This document shows positions 26,729 to 35,562 of a DNA stretch of 64,000 nucleotides, one piece after another (the first letter of the stretch is position 1; each line of letters begins with the position of its first letter). The stretch covers positions 62,001-126,000 of the forward strand of contig NZ_JAKSXY010000092.1 in NCBI RefSeq assembly GCF_022829445.1. Reading direction: 5' to 3'. This DNA is from Methylobacterium sp. J-068 (lineage in GTDB: Bacteria > Pseudomonadota > Alphaproteobacteria > Rhizobiales > Beijerinckiaceae). The translations under genes were made by a program, and so were the position numbers. The notes below the pieces were generated by a model. The model did not search any database, was not told the origin of the DNA, and was given only the letters and a program-made list of their open reading frames with translations.

Positions 26729-27375
26729 ATGCCCCACCTCGCCATCACCTCCCGCGCCGCCCTGCTGGACGCCATCGCCTCATGGCGACCGGACGTCGTC
26801 GTCTCCATCAGCAGCCCATCGCGTCCCATAGGGAGACCATGGGGAGACCATGGGACGGCCCATGGACCAGCATGGTGTTTCAGGATCGCGAGCACGCCGG
26901 TCAGGCCGGGGGTGGCATTGGACGCGTCGCCCATGGTCGTCCCATGAAAGCCCATCAAAGCCCCATGAGGCCCATGGCGATCCCCATGGCGGCCCATGTC
27001 AATGGGCTGCTGGCCACCATGGGACGGTATGGGCTCATCCATGGGGATGGCCATGGGGATGGCCATGGGGCCGAGCGCCTGCTCATCCATTGCGAGGCAG
27101 GCCTGGGGCGTGCGCCAGCCCTCGGCCTCGTGGCCCTCATGGCCATGGGCATGGATGCCATGGCAGCGGTGGAGGCCATGGCCAAGGCCGTGCCCGAGGC
27201 CAGCCCGAACCGTCTCGTGCTCCGGCATGCCGAGGCGATCCTCGGGCAGGCCATCGTGGCGCATGCACAGCTATGCATGGACCTTCAAGCGTGGACCTGC
27301 TGGTGCTCAGGGCAAGGCGGTGGGGCTGCGGGTGGTGGGGGGAGGTCCCCCATGCGGGCCTCCCTGGCGAGATGA
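26729..27375 (+). pseudogene. Broken dual-specificity-type protein phosphatase gene, saturated with CCATGG
   Basis: The N-terminal part from ATG 26729 reads LAITSRAALLDAIASWRPDV and resembles the start of small alphaproteobacterial tyrosine/dual-specificity phosphatases. The catalytic part, in another frame, has LLIHCEAGLGRAPALGLVAL, an HC-x5-R loop, and ends PNRLVLRHAEAILG. One frame change is needed between about 26840 and 26870, where GGGAGACCATG is duplicated in tandem. The whole stretch is filled with CCATGG. The general acid region is unclear. Probably non-functional, though a programmed or sequencing shift cannot be excluded. Confidence 0.5.
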
Positions 27376-27753
27376 AATCCCACGGGAAGCATTGGGCGCG
27401 GGCCCGCGCTTGGGCCAGCCTGAAAACGAGGTCCCCACCCCGCTGGCGAAGGCCCCAGGGCGGGGTCGAGGCGGTCTCGACGCACTCGGTAGCCTCGGGG
27501 AATCCCCACGCCTCAGCAGCCTTCCCTGGCCGGGTCCCCTCCGACGAAACGTCGCCGGCAAACGGCACCGGATCAAGGGATTCCATATTTCCGGTAGATG
27601 GGTTGGCCCTTTGGTCAGAAGAACCACATGCACCCGATGCATGGGCTGGCTCTTCAGCCGATACCCATGTCGCCGAAGATCCGGCATGGGATGAGACCTA
27701 AGTTTCCGGGATAGCGACCGAGGCGAGGACCCGGGTCCCCATGGTGACTGTCT
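27376..27753. other. Intergenic stretch with a 12-bp palindrome
   Basis: No gene is convincing here; frames on both strands are short or lack bias. GGACCCGGGTCC at 27727-27738 is a perfect 12-bp palindrome placed 15 bases before the start of the Nu1-like gene, where an operator could lie. Confidence 0.4.
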
Positions 27754-28014
27754 ATGAAGTTTCAGATCGGCCTGTCGCAGCTGGCCTATGCGACGCGTCG
27801 GGGCGTGACGCCGAAGGCGGTGAGAAAGGCCATCGCCTCCGGCCTTATCACCGTGGTGCTAATGCCCGACGGCAACATCACAACGAACCAGGCCGACCGC
27901 CTTTGGGATGCGAACGCCAGCCCGAACCAGCGCCATGGCAAAAACGCGGAACGCGCGACCGCGTGGTTGGAAAAGCGCCCGCCCCCGGCAAAATTCGTTC
28001 TCAATCGTGAATAG
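27754..28014 (+). CDS. Nu1-type small terminase subunit-like DNA-binding protein
   Basis: An 86-residue protein: QLAYATRRGVTPKAVRKAIA is a winged-HTH of the MerR/Nu1 type, followed by GLITVVLMPDGNITTNQADR and LWDANASPNQ. This resembles the N-terminal DNA-binding domain of phage small terminases and the related 'elements of external origin' proteins found in prophages. The ATG at 27754 fits the domain start. No large terminase subunit follows. Role in DNA recognition for packaging is family knowledge; here it may be a remnant. Confidence 0.6.
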   Translation: MKFQIGLSQLAYATRRGVTPKAVRKAIASGLITVVLMPDGNITTNQADRLWDANASPNQRHGKNAERATAWLEKRPPPAKFVLNRE

Positions 28015-28584
28015 GCTGGCTGAGCTCAATGGAGACAATACCAACTTCTGGCTACCTGAATCACATTTCTACCTTTGTTCGAGATGTTCAGGAGAACCCG
28101 ACCCGGCACCGACAACGGCACCAGCAGCATGACTGGAACGAAAAGAAGACCGCCGTCGGGTGGGTCAAGCAGCTAATCTGCAAAGGCCTCGGCGTGCGTC
28201 GGGCATAGGTCAAACTCGCCGCTACGGCGAGCCCCTAACTTGCGCGTCAGACATTAAGGACTGCGCTCCGCCGAGGAACAGCAAAAATGCGAGAGGTCAG
28301 GAAACTGTAGTGCTCGCCGATCAACGAAGGAGCCCGGATCGCTTTCCCCGGAGCTCCAAGCAATCGCGCAGCCGTTCGTGCCGCTTGCCACGTGCAGCGT
28401 CCTCTATGGACATGAGGTTCTGTTGCGCCCGATCCATAGGTCTGAGGGCGACTTAGATAGCCTCGTTCACGCTGATAAGGCTAGCCCAGCGCCAGTCGTT
28501 GACCTGAACTTAAGCACAGTTAGCCAAAGAGGTTTCCAAAAGGCGAAATGCCTGTTGCCGGAACGATGTACGTGTGAGGTGATC
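28015..28584. other. Lower-GC transition region without a recognised gene
   Basis: Base composition shifts to a markedly lower GC content here. One 59-codon frame (28029-28208, starting METIPTSGYLNHI) could be a small protein but has no family, and longer plus-strand frames upstream of 28585 have poor codon use. It marks the junction between the phage-like segment and the wHTH-SNF2 module. Confidence 0.4.
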
Positions 28585-28971
28585 ATGAAGAGAGTTTTAG
28601 TCAACTTTGAAAGTCGGCTCGACCCCCTATCCGGACGTGCTTCGGGGCGGCCAACGCCCTCTGTAAGTGAGGCCGCCATGCGCATGATAGATGTTCAGAT
28701 GGTATGGGACGCAGCGGATATAGTCAGCAAACAGCCCCGTGGTGCGCGCAGTCGTACCGCTGAAAAACACGGAGTATCTCGCGCAACAATTACGGAAGCA
28801 GTGAAACGCGTCGAAGCAGCCTTCAACGTTCGTCTCTTTGCCAAGGCCCGGAGCGACAAGGAAGAGCCTCTAACGGCTCCAGGGAGGGCGTTTGTGGATC
28901 ACGGCAAGACTTTCCTGGAAAGTTTTCAACTGCTTCGCAAACTCGTCCAGGACGCCCAGAATCTTGATTGA
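28585..28971 (+). CDS. Winged-HTH (LysR N-terminal-like) DNA-binding protein
   Basis: A 128-residue protein with TAEKHGVSRATITEAVKRVE then AAFNVRLFAKARSDKEEPLT followed by APGRAF, the layout of a LysR-type winged HTH and its linker helix (FLESFQLLRKLVQ). The LysR effector-binding domain is absent. The ATG at 28585 has GAGGTGATC in front. It lies about 100 bases before the SNF2 gene, with the dyad at 28994-29012 between them. It is probably a repressor or activator of that gene; codon usage is less GC-biased than in the flanking genes. Confidence 0.65.
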   Translation: MKRVLVNFESRLDPLSGRASGRPTPSVSEAAMRMIDVQMVWDAADIVSKQPRGARSRTAEKHGVSRATITEAVKRVEAAFNVRLFAKARSDKEEPLTAPGRAFVDHGKTFLESFQLLRKLVQDAQNLD

Positions 28972-28993
28972 GGCGACCTCAGTCTGAGAACTG

Positions 28994-29012
28994 TGTTCAA
29001 TTATTTTGAACA
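28994..29012. promoter_or_regulatory. TGTTCAA-N5-TTGAACA operator-like dyad
   Basis: A perfect 7-bp inverted repeat, TGTTCAA TTATT TTGAACA. It contains the T-N11-A pattern typical of LysR-family boxes and lies 61 bases upstream of the SNF2 gene start, just after the wHTH gene. Likely binding site for that wHTH protein (inference). Confidence 0.55.
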
Positions 29013-29072
29013 TAGTATCGTACGTAGAACTAACTGCAATCGTCTCTTCCCTCTGTCCGAAACGAGTTCATC

Positions 29073-31934
29073 GTGTTTACTCAGTACCATTCAAAATTCG
29101 CTGCCTGCAGGCTCGCTTTGGCAGGAATGGCAGGCCCTCCGATTGCTAGATCGCTCTCGATGGCTCGGGTGGACATGAAACCGCATCAAGTTGAAGCGGC
29201 GCTCTTCGCTCTACACTCACCCATCACAAAGGGAGTGATTTTGGCCGACGAGGTCGGTTTGGGGAAAACTATCGAAGCCAGCTTAGTTATTGCACAGCGA
29301 TGGGCGGAGAACCGCCGCCGCATTCTGCTTGTGGTGCCAGCTTCGCTGCGTAAGCAATGGTCGCAGGAACTGCATGAAAAATTTAGCCTCGCCAGCGTGA
29401 TCATAGAAACTAAATCCTACCGCGATGCGATAAATTCTGGAAAGAGACCGTTTGAGGATTCGAGTGCCGTCATTGTCACGTCCTATGAATTCGCGGCGGC
29501 TAATGCATCCGAAATAGGTTTGACGCCTTGGGACTTGGTTGTGTTTGATGAAGCGCACCGTTTGCGCAACGTGTATCGTTCTTCGGGCGCAGCGCGCGCG
29601 AAAGAACTCAGAGAGAATTTAAATGGCCGTTTCAAAATTCTTCTTACGGCTACACCGTTGCAAAATAGCCTAATGGAGCTGTTCGGTCTCGTATCGATGA
29701 TTGACACTGATTTTTTTGGCGACAAAGAAACTTTTCAAACGCTGTATGGAGGCAAAATCAGCGAGACAGGCCTGACTGCTCTGCGTTCACGCTTGGGGCC
29801 AATATATAAACGCCATCTCCGAAAAGATGTACAAGAAGCAGGTCACGTCTCCTTTACAAACCGAAAAGTCGTGACGTTTAATTTCAAACCTGCTGATGTA
29901 GAAGTCGACCTTTACAACGGAGTTTCGGATTATTTGCAGAGATCGGCGAGCGTTGCATTCGGAGGTAGGCCAAACCCGCTTCTGCTCACCGGAGCGCGTA
30001 AGTCGCTCGGGTCATCTACTGCTGCTATTATAGGGTTTCTCGAGACTGTTTTGGCTCGCCTGAAAGAACGCGAGCCTATAAGCCCGAACGATCTCGTAGA
30101 TGTCGGCGATGTAGACGAGGTAATAGCAGAAGCCAGAGAAGAGTTGGGCTACGAAGAAAAAGAAGAAAGCATTTCAGTTCACGCTACGCTTGCTGCGACG
30201 GAAACGGAAATTGCCGAGGTTGAGCATTACCTCGCTTTGGCACGAGGCATTGGCTTCAACACGAAGGGAGAAATGCTCGTAGCTCAACTTCCCGCATTAT
30301 TGAATGATGTTGTCAGCAAGGGCGGTCGAAGAAAGGCTGTGGTTTTCACGGAAAGTGTTAGAACACAAATCTATCTTGCGGAACTTCTGGCCGATGGCGG
30401 GTTCAACGGCCAAGTCGTGCTTCTGAATGGCTCAAATTCTGATCCGCATAGTAAGAAAGTCTACAGAGACTGGGTAAAGCGGCAAGTCAACTCCGATGCG
30501 ATTTCAGGTTCGAAAAGTGCTGACATGAAAGCGGCTATCGTAGACGCGTTCAAAGGCGAAGAAGCATCGATTCTGATCGCAACTGAAAGCGGCGCAGAGG
30601 GAATCAACCTTCAGTTCTGCTCTCTTCTTGTCAACTTTGATCTTCCATGGAATCCTCAGCGCGTGGAGCAGCGTATCGGTCGGTGCCACCGCTACGGTCA
30701 GAAACTCGACGTTACCGTCATAAATTTCCTAAACTTGCGCAACAAAGTGGAAGAACGCGTTTACGAGCTTCTGAGAAACAAGTTCAAGCTTTTCGAAGGT
30801 GTGTTCGGTGTATCTGATGATGTGCTCGGCGCTATCGCTTCCGGAGTTCATTTTGAGCGTGATATTCTTGAGATTGCCCAAACATGCAGAACCGACATAG
30901 AAATTGAGGATGCCTTCGCAAAACTTGAAGCAACTCTCGACGCGAGCATTGCTTCTGATATGTCGAAGGCTCGACGCAGGCTTTTTGATCACCTCGATCA
31001 AGGAGTTGTCGCGAAGTTGCGTGCACGCAATGAGACCGTCGTTGCACTTCTCAGCGATTTCGAGCAATGGCTACTCACTGTCGCTCGGGCTGAACTTCCG
31101 GAAGCGCAGTTTCATTCCGAGAACGGGCGCTGCTTCGATCTGGACGGCGTGACATGGACAACCGATTGGGCGACTGCCGACGAGCGAGGTTGGCGTTTTT
31201 TCCGGCTCGGAGACGGGGAAATGGCGTCCGACATCGTTGCACGCGCAGCAACTCGAGATCTGCCTGCTGGTCAGGTCGTATTCGACAGCGAACGCCTTCG
31301 TGTTCTGGGCTTTCCTGGATTCGCGGATGTGGACCGCCTCAAGGGTCAGGCTGGCTGGATACGAGTCTCCTGCCTTGTCCTGCGAACCGAGGCCGAATCA
31401 CAAGCGCCGCGCGAGGTTTTTGTGTTTGCGGCTATGACAGATGATGGTGTTGAAGTCGCCCCAGAAACTGTGGAACATTTATTCCTCACACCGGGAGACT
31501 ACAATGGGCTTACTCTGTCAAAACTTCCAAGCGATAAATTCAAAACCTTGGAGCAGAAGCACGAAATTCTACGAACAGAAGAGGCGCTGTCGCTCAATAC
31601 TCAGTGGTTAGAGGAAGAGGATAAGCACCTTGAGGCCCAAGCAGATGATTTAATCCGTTCTGCCAAGGAAAAATCGAAAGCGCTTAACGCGGAAATAAAG
31701 ACCGCCCAGAAGTCGCTTAGGACGAATACCTCCATCAGCCCTGAAGATGCTATCAAGGAACGCAAGCGAATTGGAATGTTGAAGCATGCCTCAGACGTGT
31801 TTGAAATGGAAACAATGACGCGGCGAAAGAAGATACAAGAATCCGCGCAAGAAAATTTAGACAAAATGGCATTAAGCTTGAAGATCAGCGCCGATTTGCT
31901 GCCTCTTTTCACGCTTAGGTGGGAAGTTGTTTGA
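29073..31934 (+). CDS. Large SNF2-family (RapA/HepA-type) helicase-like ATPase
   Basis: A 953-residue SF2 ATPase. Walker A is ADEVGLGKT (59-66), motif II DEAH (159-162), motif III LTATP near 191. After an insert of about 150 residues with an acidic EEKEE segment, the second RecA domain has motif V ATESGAEGINLQ (503-514) and motif VI QRVEQRIGRCHRYGQ (529-543). The C-terminal 400 residues are unassigned and end in a long coiled coil (840-930). GTG at 29073 is the start used; ATG 29175 would still keep motif I. Low-GC codon use differs from the core genes. Related stand-alone ATPases occur in defence islands, but no nuclease or methylase is adjacent. Confidence 0.85.
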   Translation: MFTQYHSKFAACRLALAGMAGPPIARSLSMARVDMKPHQVEAALFALHSPITKGVILADEVGLGKTIEASLVIAQRWAENRRRILLVVPASLRKQWSQELHEKFSLASVIIETKSYRDAINSGKRPFEDSSAVIVTSYEFAAANASEIGLTPWDLVVFDEAHRLRNVYRSSGAARAKELRENLNGRFKILLTATPLQNSLMELFGLVSMIDTDFFGDKETFQTLYGGKISETGLTALRSRLGPIYKRHLRKDVQEAGHVSFTNRKVVTFNFKPADVEVDLYNGVSDYLQRSASVAFGGRPNPLLLTGARKSLGSSTAAIIGFLETVLARLKEREPISPNDLVDVGDVDEVIAEAREELGYEEKEESISVHATLAATETEIAEVEHYLALARGIGFNTKGEMLVAQLPALLNDVVSKGGRRKAVVFTESVRTQIYLAELLADGGFNGQVVLLNGSNSDPHSKKVYRDWVKRQVNSDAISGSKSADMKAAIVDAFKGEEASILIATESGAEGINLQFCSLLVNFDLPWNPQRVEQRIGRCHRYGQKLDVTVINFLNLRNKVEERVYELLRNKFKLFEGVFGVSDDVLGAIASGVHFERDILEIAQTCRTDIEIEDAFAKLEATLDASIASDMSKARRRLFDHLDQGVVAKLRARNETVVALLSDFEQWLLTVARAELPEAQFHSENGRCFDLDGVTWTTDWATADERGWRFFRLGDGEMASDIVARAATRDLPAGQVVFDSERLRVLGFPGFADVDRLKGQAGWIRVSCLVLRTEAESQAPREVFVFAAMTDDGVEVAPETVEHLFLTPGDYNGLTLSKLPSDKFKTLEQKHEILRTEEALSLNTQWLEEEDKHLEAQADDLIRSAKEKSKALNAEIKTAQKSLRTNTSISPEDAIKERKRIGMLKHASDVFEMETMTRRKKIQESAQENLDKMALSLKISADLLPLFTLRWEVV

Positions 31935-31999
31935 GAAAATTGTTAAACACGTCGAGGGCGAGGTGGCGCCTCGGTGCCAGGATGCGCTCTTCCTCACCT

Positions 32000-32192
32000 G
32001 GTCGCCCTCGCTCCTAAGTGGGTGCAGAAGTACGAGACTGACACGTTCGACGACGACACGATGCAAGCCTACGAGGCGCACATCGCCGCGCTCGAACGGC
32101 TCGTCGGCCGGCAGGCTCTTGAGCTTGAGTTTTTAAGAGGGAGCTCTGCGACAGGGACCACCGCCGAGAAGCGGCCCTACGCCCGTGACTAG
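32000..32192 (+). mobile_element. IS3-family OrfA remnant
   Basis: The frame reads KWVQKYETDTFDDDTMQAYE followed by AHIAALERLVGRQALELEFL, the C-terminal leucine-zipper part of IS3-type OrfA transposases. The N-terminal HTH is missing and no OrfB follows, so this is a dead fragment. It marks the right side of the lower-GC segment. The remaining bases to 32455 hold nothing I recognise. Confidence 0.5.
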
Positions 32193-32455
32193 TGGCCCGG
32201 CAGCCTCTCCGTCGCTGCAGGATGCCGGCTGCTGGGTCTGTCTTTGGGCCTACTTTCGATGCGGGCCTCAACGCGATGTGCTGCGGTTCGTTGCCGGCAA
32301 CCGCATGTTACCGTGACGCGACCGAGGTCCGGGTGGCAAGCCGCACGGCCGGGAAGAGCCAAGGTTCAGTATCGAACTTGCGGATGACCCGCCATCCGGG
32401 TGATTTTCCCTGGATGGACCGCCGATCCTGGTCCGATGGCAGGATTCAATGAAGC

Positions 32456-33661
32456 TCATTTGCCGGGTTCGGCCTTGATCTCGGACGGGTACGCGCCTGG
32501 GTCCCGCCCCAGGGCGCCATCCGCCCCGTCGGACACCCGAGGCAGGACGAAGCCGAAGTTGGTGCCGCGCTTCAGGACGCTGCGCACGTCGAGGCGTCCG
32601 CCCTGGCGCTCGACCAGGTCTCGGCACAGCAGAAGGCCGAGCCCGCTGCCTCGTTCGCCTGCGGTTCCGTTCGTGGTGACGCGGCGGTCCAGCCGAAACA
32701 GGTCGTCGAGCTTGCCCGGCGACATGCCCAGACCCGTGTCCGAGACGGTGATCTCGACCCCGCCAGCGACACCGGCCGCTGCGACCGTGATCGCGCCTCC
32801 CGGCAAGGTGAACTTTATCGCGTTGCTCACGAGATTGCGCAGGACGGTCGCCAGCATGTCGCGCTGACCGACCACGCAGAGCCCGCAGGTCTCCGCCCGG
32901 AGCGTCAGCCCCTTGTCCGACGCCTGTTCGCCCGCGGCCTGCATCACCTCGGCGGCCACCGCGTCGAGCTCCACGGGACCGAGCGTCACGGTCAGCGTAT
33001 CCATCTGAGCGCTCGCCCAGGCGAACAGGCTGTCGAGCAGGGCGTAGGCCTGGGACGCCGCATCGTGGATGCCACGGGCGCGACGCTCGATGGACGCATG
33101 GTCCCGCTCGACCACGGCCTTCCCCAGCACCTCGGACAGGCCGAGTAACCCCTGGAACGGATTGCGAAGGTCGTGGGCGATGATCGAGAACAGCAGCGAC
33201 TTCTGCCGGTTCAGGGTGTCGAGCTCCAGCGACTTCGCCTCCGCCTCGCGCCGGGCCGCCGCGAGTTCCGCCTGGAAGGCGCGGCGCGCCCCGGCGTAGC
33301 GGATCGCCCGGGCGAGGCCGGAGGGGGTGACCTCGGCCTTGGCCAGGTAGTCGAGCGCGCCGGCCCGCATCAGCCGCGCGGCGAGGTCCTGATCGGCCTC
33401 GCCGGTCAGCATCAGCACGGCGCGCGCCTCCCCCTCGGCCGAGAGCAGGGCGTCGAGCAGGGCGAACGTGTCGATGCCGGGAAGCCGGTAATCGAGCAGA
33501 ACGCAGTCGAAGGCCGAGCTCCCGGCGAGACGCAGGCCCTCCTCGCCGCCCGACGCCTCCGTCAGGACATGGTCCAGTCCGGACTTGGCCAGCGCGCGCC
33601 GGACGGCGGTCCGGTCGACCGCGTCGTCGTCGATGAGCAGGATGCGGGTCGGTGTCGCCAC
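32456..33661 (-). CDS. Receiver-histidine kinase (REC-HisKA-HATPase)
   Basis: About 401 residues with the receiver in front: RILLIDDDAVDRTAVRR, phosphoacceptor Asp in CVLLDYRLPGIDTF, then a helical linker, HisKA with His163 in FSIIAHDLRNPFQGLLGL and an HATPase (NLVSNAIKF, DTGLGMSPGK, GSGLGLLLC). Such kinases are switched by phosphorylation of their own N-terminal receiver. I use the GTG at 33661, eight bases after the stop of the preceding response regulator. It is the third gene of a PAS kinase, receiver, receiver-kinase operon. Confidence 0.88.
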   Translation of the reverse strand: MATPTRILLIDDDAVDRTAVRRALAKSGLDHVLTEASGGEEGLRLAGSSAFDCVLLDYRLPGIDTFALLDALLSAEGEARAVLMLTGEADQDLAARLMRAGALDYLAKAEVTPSGLARAIRYAGARRAFQAELAAARREAEAKSLELDTLNRQKSLLFSIIAHDLRNPFQGLLGLSEVLGKAVVERDHASIERRARGIHDAASQAYALLDSLFAWASAQMDTLTVTLGPVELDAVAAEVMQAAGEQASDKGLTLRAETCGLCVVGQRDMLATVLRNLVSNAIKFTLPGGAITVAAAGVAGGVEITVSDTGLGMSPGKLDDLFRLDRRVTTNGTAGERGSGLGLLLCRDLVERQGGRLDVRSVLKRGTNFGFVLPRVSDGADGALGRDPGAYPSEIKAEPGK

Positions 33662-33669
33662 GGCAGGGC

Positions 33670-34095
33670 CTAGGTTGGGAACTCGACCACCTTCCAATAG
33701 TGCTCCAGCAGGGCGACCGCCTCCATGAACGTGTTGGCAGGGTCCCGCTTGACGATGTAGCCGGCCACGTTGTGCCCGTATGCGCGCATCCGGTCCTCGT
33801 CGGCCTTGGACGTGGTGATCATGAACACCACGGCGGAGCGCAGCTCGTCGTCGGCGCGCACCGCCTCAAGGAACTCGATGCCGTTCATGCGCGGCATGTT
33901 GAGGTCGAGGAGGATCAGGTGCGGCTTCGGGAGCGGGGCGTGCTCGTTCTGCCCGCGCAGGATCTCCAGCGCCTCGACGCCGTCACGGGCCACCGTGATC
34001 GGGTTGCCGATCTTGCTCTTCTTGAAGGCGCGCTTGAGCCCCTGGACGTCGACCTCGTCGTCGTCGACCAGCAGGATGTTAACTGTCGACCCCAT
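33670..34095 (-). CDS. Response regulator of the Rcp1 type
   Basis: A 141-residue receiver-only protein: NILLVDDDEVDVQGLKRAFK, phosphoacceptor in LILLDLNMPRMNGIEFL, the switch VFMITTSKADEDR and a C-terminal YIVKRDPANTF. The KK...VARDG and DLNMPRMNG pattern is that of regulators paired with phytochrome-like kinases. The ATG at 34095 overlaps the end of the PAS kinase gene by 17 bases. Confidence 0.9.
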   Translation of the reverse strand: MGSTVNILLVDDDEVDVQGLKRAFKKSKIGNPITVARDGVEALEILRGQNEHAPLPKPHLILLDLNMPRMNGIEFLEAVRADDELRSAVVFMITTSKADEDRMRAYGHNVAGYIVKRDPANTFMEAVALLEHYWKVVEFPT

Positions 34096-35203
34096 CCGCC
34101 TGTCCCTTCCCGCCGTCGGGCGGCCACGTGAAATGCACCGCCAGGCCGCGCCCGTCCGTCCCGTCCGCGAGCCAGACCTTTCCGCCCTGGCGGTCGACCA
34201 GCTTGCGCACGATGGCCAGCCCCATACCGCTGCCCTCGACCTCGTCGCGGGGCCTGAGCGTCTGGAACATGCCGAACACACGCTCGCGGAACTGCTCGGG
34301 GATGCCCGGCCCGTCGTCGGTGACGACGAACTCGACCGAATCCCCATGGGTTTCGGCCGTGACGCGAATACGTCCCTCGGCGGGCCTATCGTGATGCTTG
34401 ATGGCGTTCCCGATCAGGTTCTGCAAGGCTTGCGTCAGGGGCGCGCGCGCCGTCCGCAGGGTCGGCAACGAGGCGTCCGCCGTCACCGTGAACCCCTCGG
34501 GCGGGCTGACCAGGACGGAGAGCTCCTCGACCAGCTTCCTCGTTTCGATCCGGTCGAGGACGACCTCGCCTCGACCCGCGCGCGAGTAGGCCAGGAGATC
34601 GTCGAGCAGGCTGTCGAGGCGGCGGACCCGGCTCTTGAGAAGCTCCATGTTCTTCTGGACGTCGCCGGTCAGCGCGCCTTCGAGGTCCTCCTCGATCCAG
34701 CCGACGAGGTTCTCGATGCCGCGCAGCGGGGCCTTGAGGTCGTGCGAGGCGACGTAGGCGAACTGCTCAAGTTCCTCGTTGGATCGGCGAAGGTCGATGG
34801 CGTGCCTAGCGAGGCGTCGCTCCATGCCCTTGCGCTCGGTGATGTCGGTGTTGGTCCCGTACCAGTGCACGATGTGCCCGTCCGGTCCGCGGTGGGGCAT
34901 GGCCAGCGACAGGAACCAGCGGTACCCACCGTCCGCGCCGCGCAGCGGGAAGGTGTCCTTCCAGGGCTCGCCGGTCTGGAAGGACTCGGTGATGCGCGCC
35001 ACGACCCGCTCGACGTGGTCGGGGTGGTGGACGTCCCGCCAACCCCATCCGCGCATCTGCTCGATGGTCGTGCCTGTGTAGTCGTACCAGCGTCGGTTGT
35101 ACCAGATGATGTCGCCGTTCGACTCGGCGATCCACGCCATCTGCGGCAGTGCGTCCGCAAGGGCGCGGAAGTCGTCCGTGGTCAGGTTCGCGGCTCGCTC
35201 CAC
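34079..35203 (-). CDS. PAS histidine kinase
   Basis: A 374-residue soluble kinase. One PAS domain (about 12-130: WIAESNGDIIWYNRRWYDYT, then GYRWFLSLAMPHR) with its PAC end (DITERKGME) leads to HisKA with His154 in AYVASHDLKAPLRGIENL and an HATPase (NLIGNAIKHH, DDGPGIPE, GSGMGLAIV). It has no receiver of its own and is the first gene of the three-gene operon, so it probably phosphorylates the adjacent Rcp1-type regulator. SHDLKAPLR is the box found in phytochrome-type kinases. Confidence 0.9.
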   Translation of the reverse strand: MERAANLTTDDFRALADALPQMAWIAESNGDIIWYNRRWYDYTGTTIEQMRGWGWRDVHHPDHVERVVARITESFQTGEPWKDTFPLRGADGGYRWFLSLAMPHRGPDGHIVHWYGTNTDITERKGMERRLARHAIDLRRSNEELEQFAYVASHDLKAPLRGIENLVGWIEEDLEGALTGDVQKNMELLKSRVRRLDSLLDDLLAYSRAGRGEVVLDRIETRKLVEELSVLVSPPEGFTVTADASLPTLRTARAPLTQALQNLIGNAIKHHDRPAEGRIRVTAETHGDSVEFVVTDDGPGIPEQFRERVFGMFQTLRPRDEVEGSGMGLAIVRKLVDRQGGKVWLADGTDGRGLAVHFTWPPDGGKGQADGVDS

Positions 35204-35562
35204 GCGAAAGCCTCCCTCGTCGTGGATGGCCGCTGAGGCCCGGATGTGTGACCCGACAGACGCTTACACGGGAAGCGGGTCGCCGTCATCGGCATCATTT
35301 CCACGGCGAGGGATCGGCGGCGTTATGTTGGACGCCCCGCCCATCAATGGGGGATGCCGGTCGTCCTGAAAGGTTGTCGCGAGCGTAGGACCGGCCCAGG
35401 GCGAACATTGGAATCATCGCGTTTTCCGGCGGCTCCGACCTCCGGTGACCTCAGTCCTCCCGCGGACGTGGGGCGATGCGTCCAGTCTCGGGACCCCATC
35501 GCCCCGGCAACCGTTCTGACCTGGGCGGTCAGGTTCCGGGACGCCAGGCGGGGCACGGGTGG
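35204..35562. other. Divergent intergenic region
   Basis: About 360 bases between the PAS kinase operon (leftward) and the LOV kinase (rightward). Promoters for both should be here. I see no further gene and no strong palindrome. Confidence 0.45.

Noticed and set aside
26700..27200. Possible CRISPR array
   Set aside because: The repeats are 6-12 bases, irregularly spaced and palindromic; there are no unique spacers of constant length and no cas genes.
26653..27278. Long minus-strand frames rich in Met, Gly and His across the CCATGG cluster
   Set aside because: The palindromic motif opens frames on both strands; only the plus strand shows phosphatase motifs.
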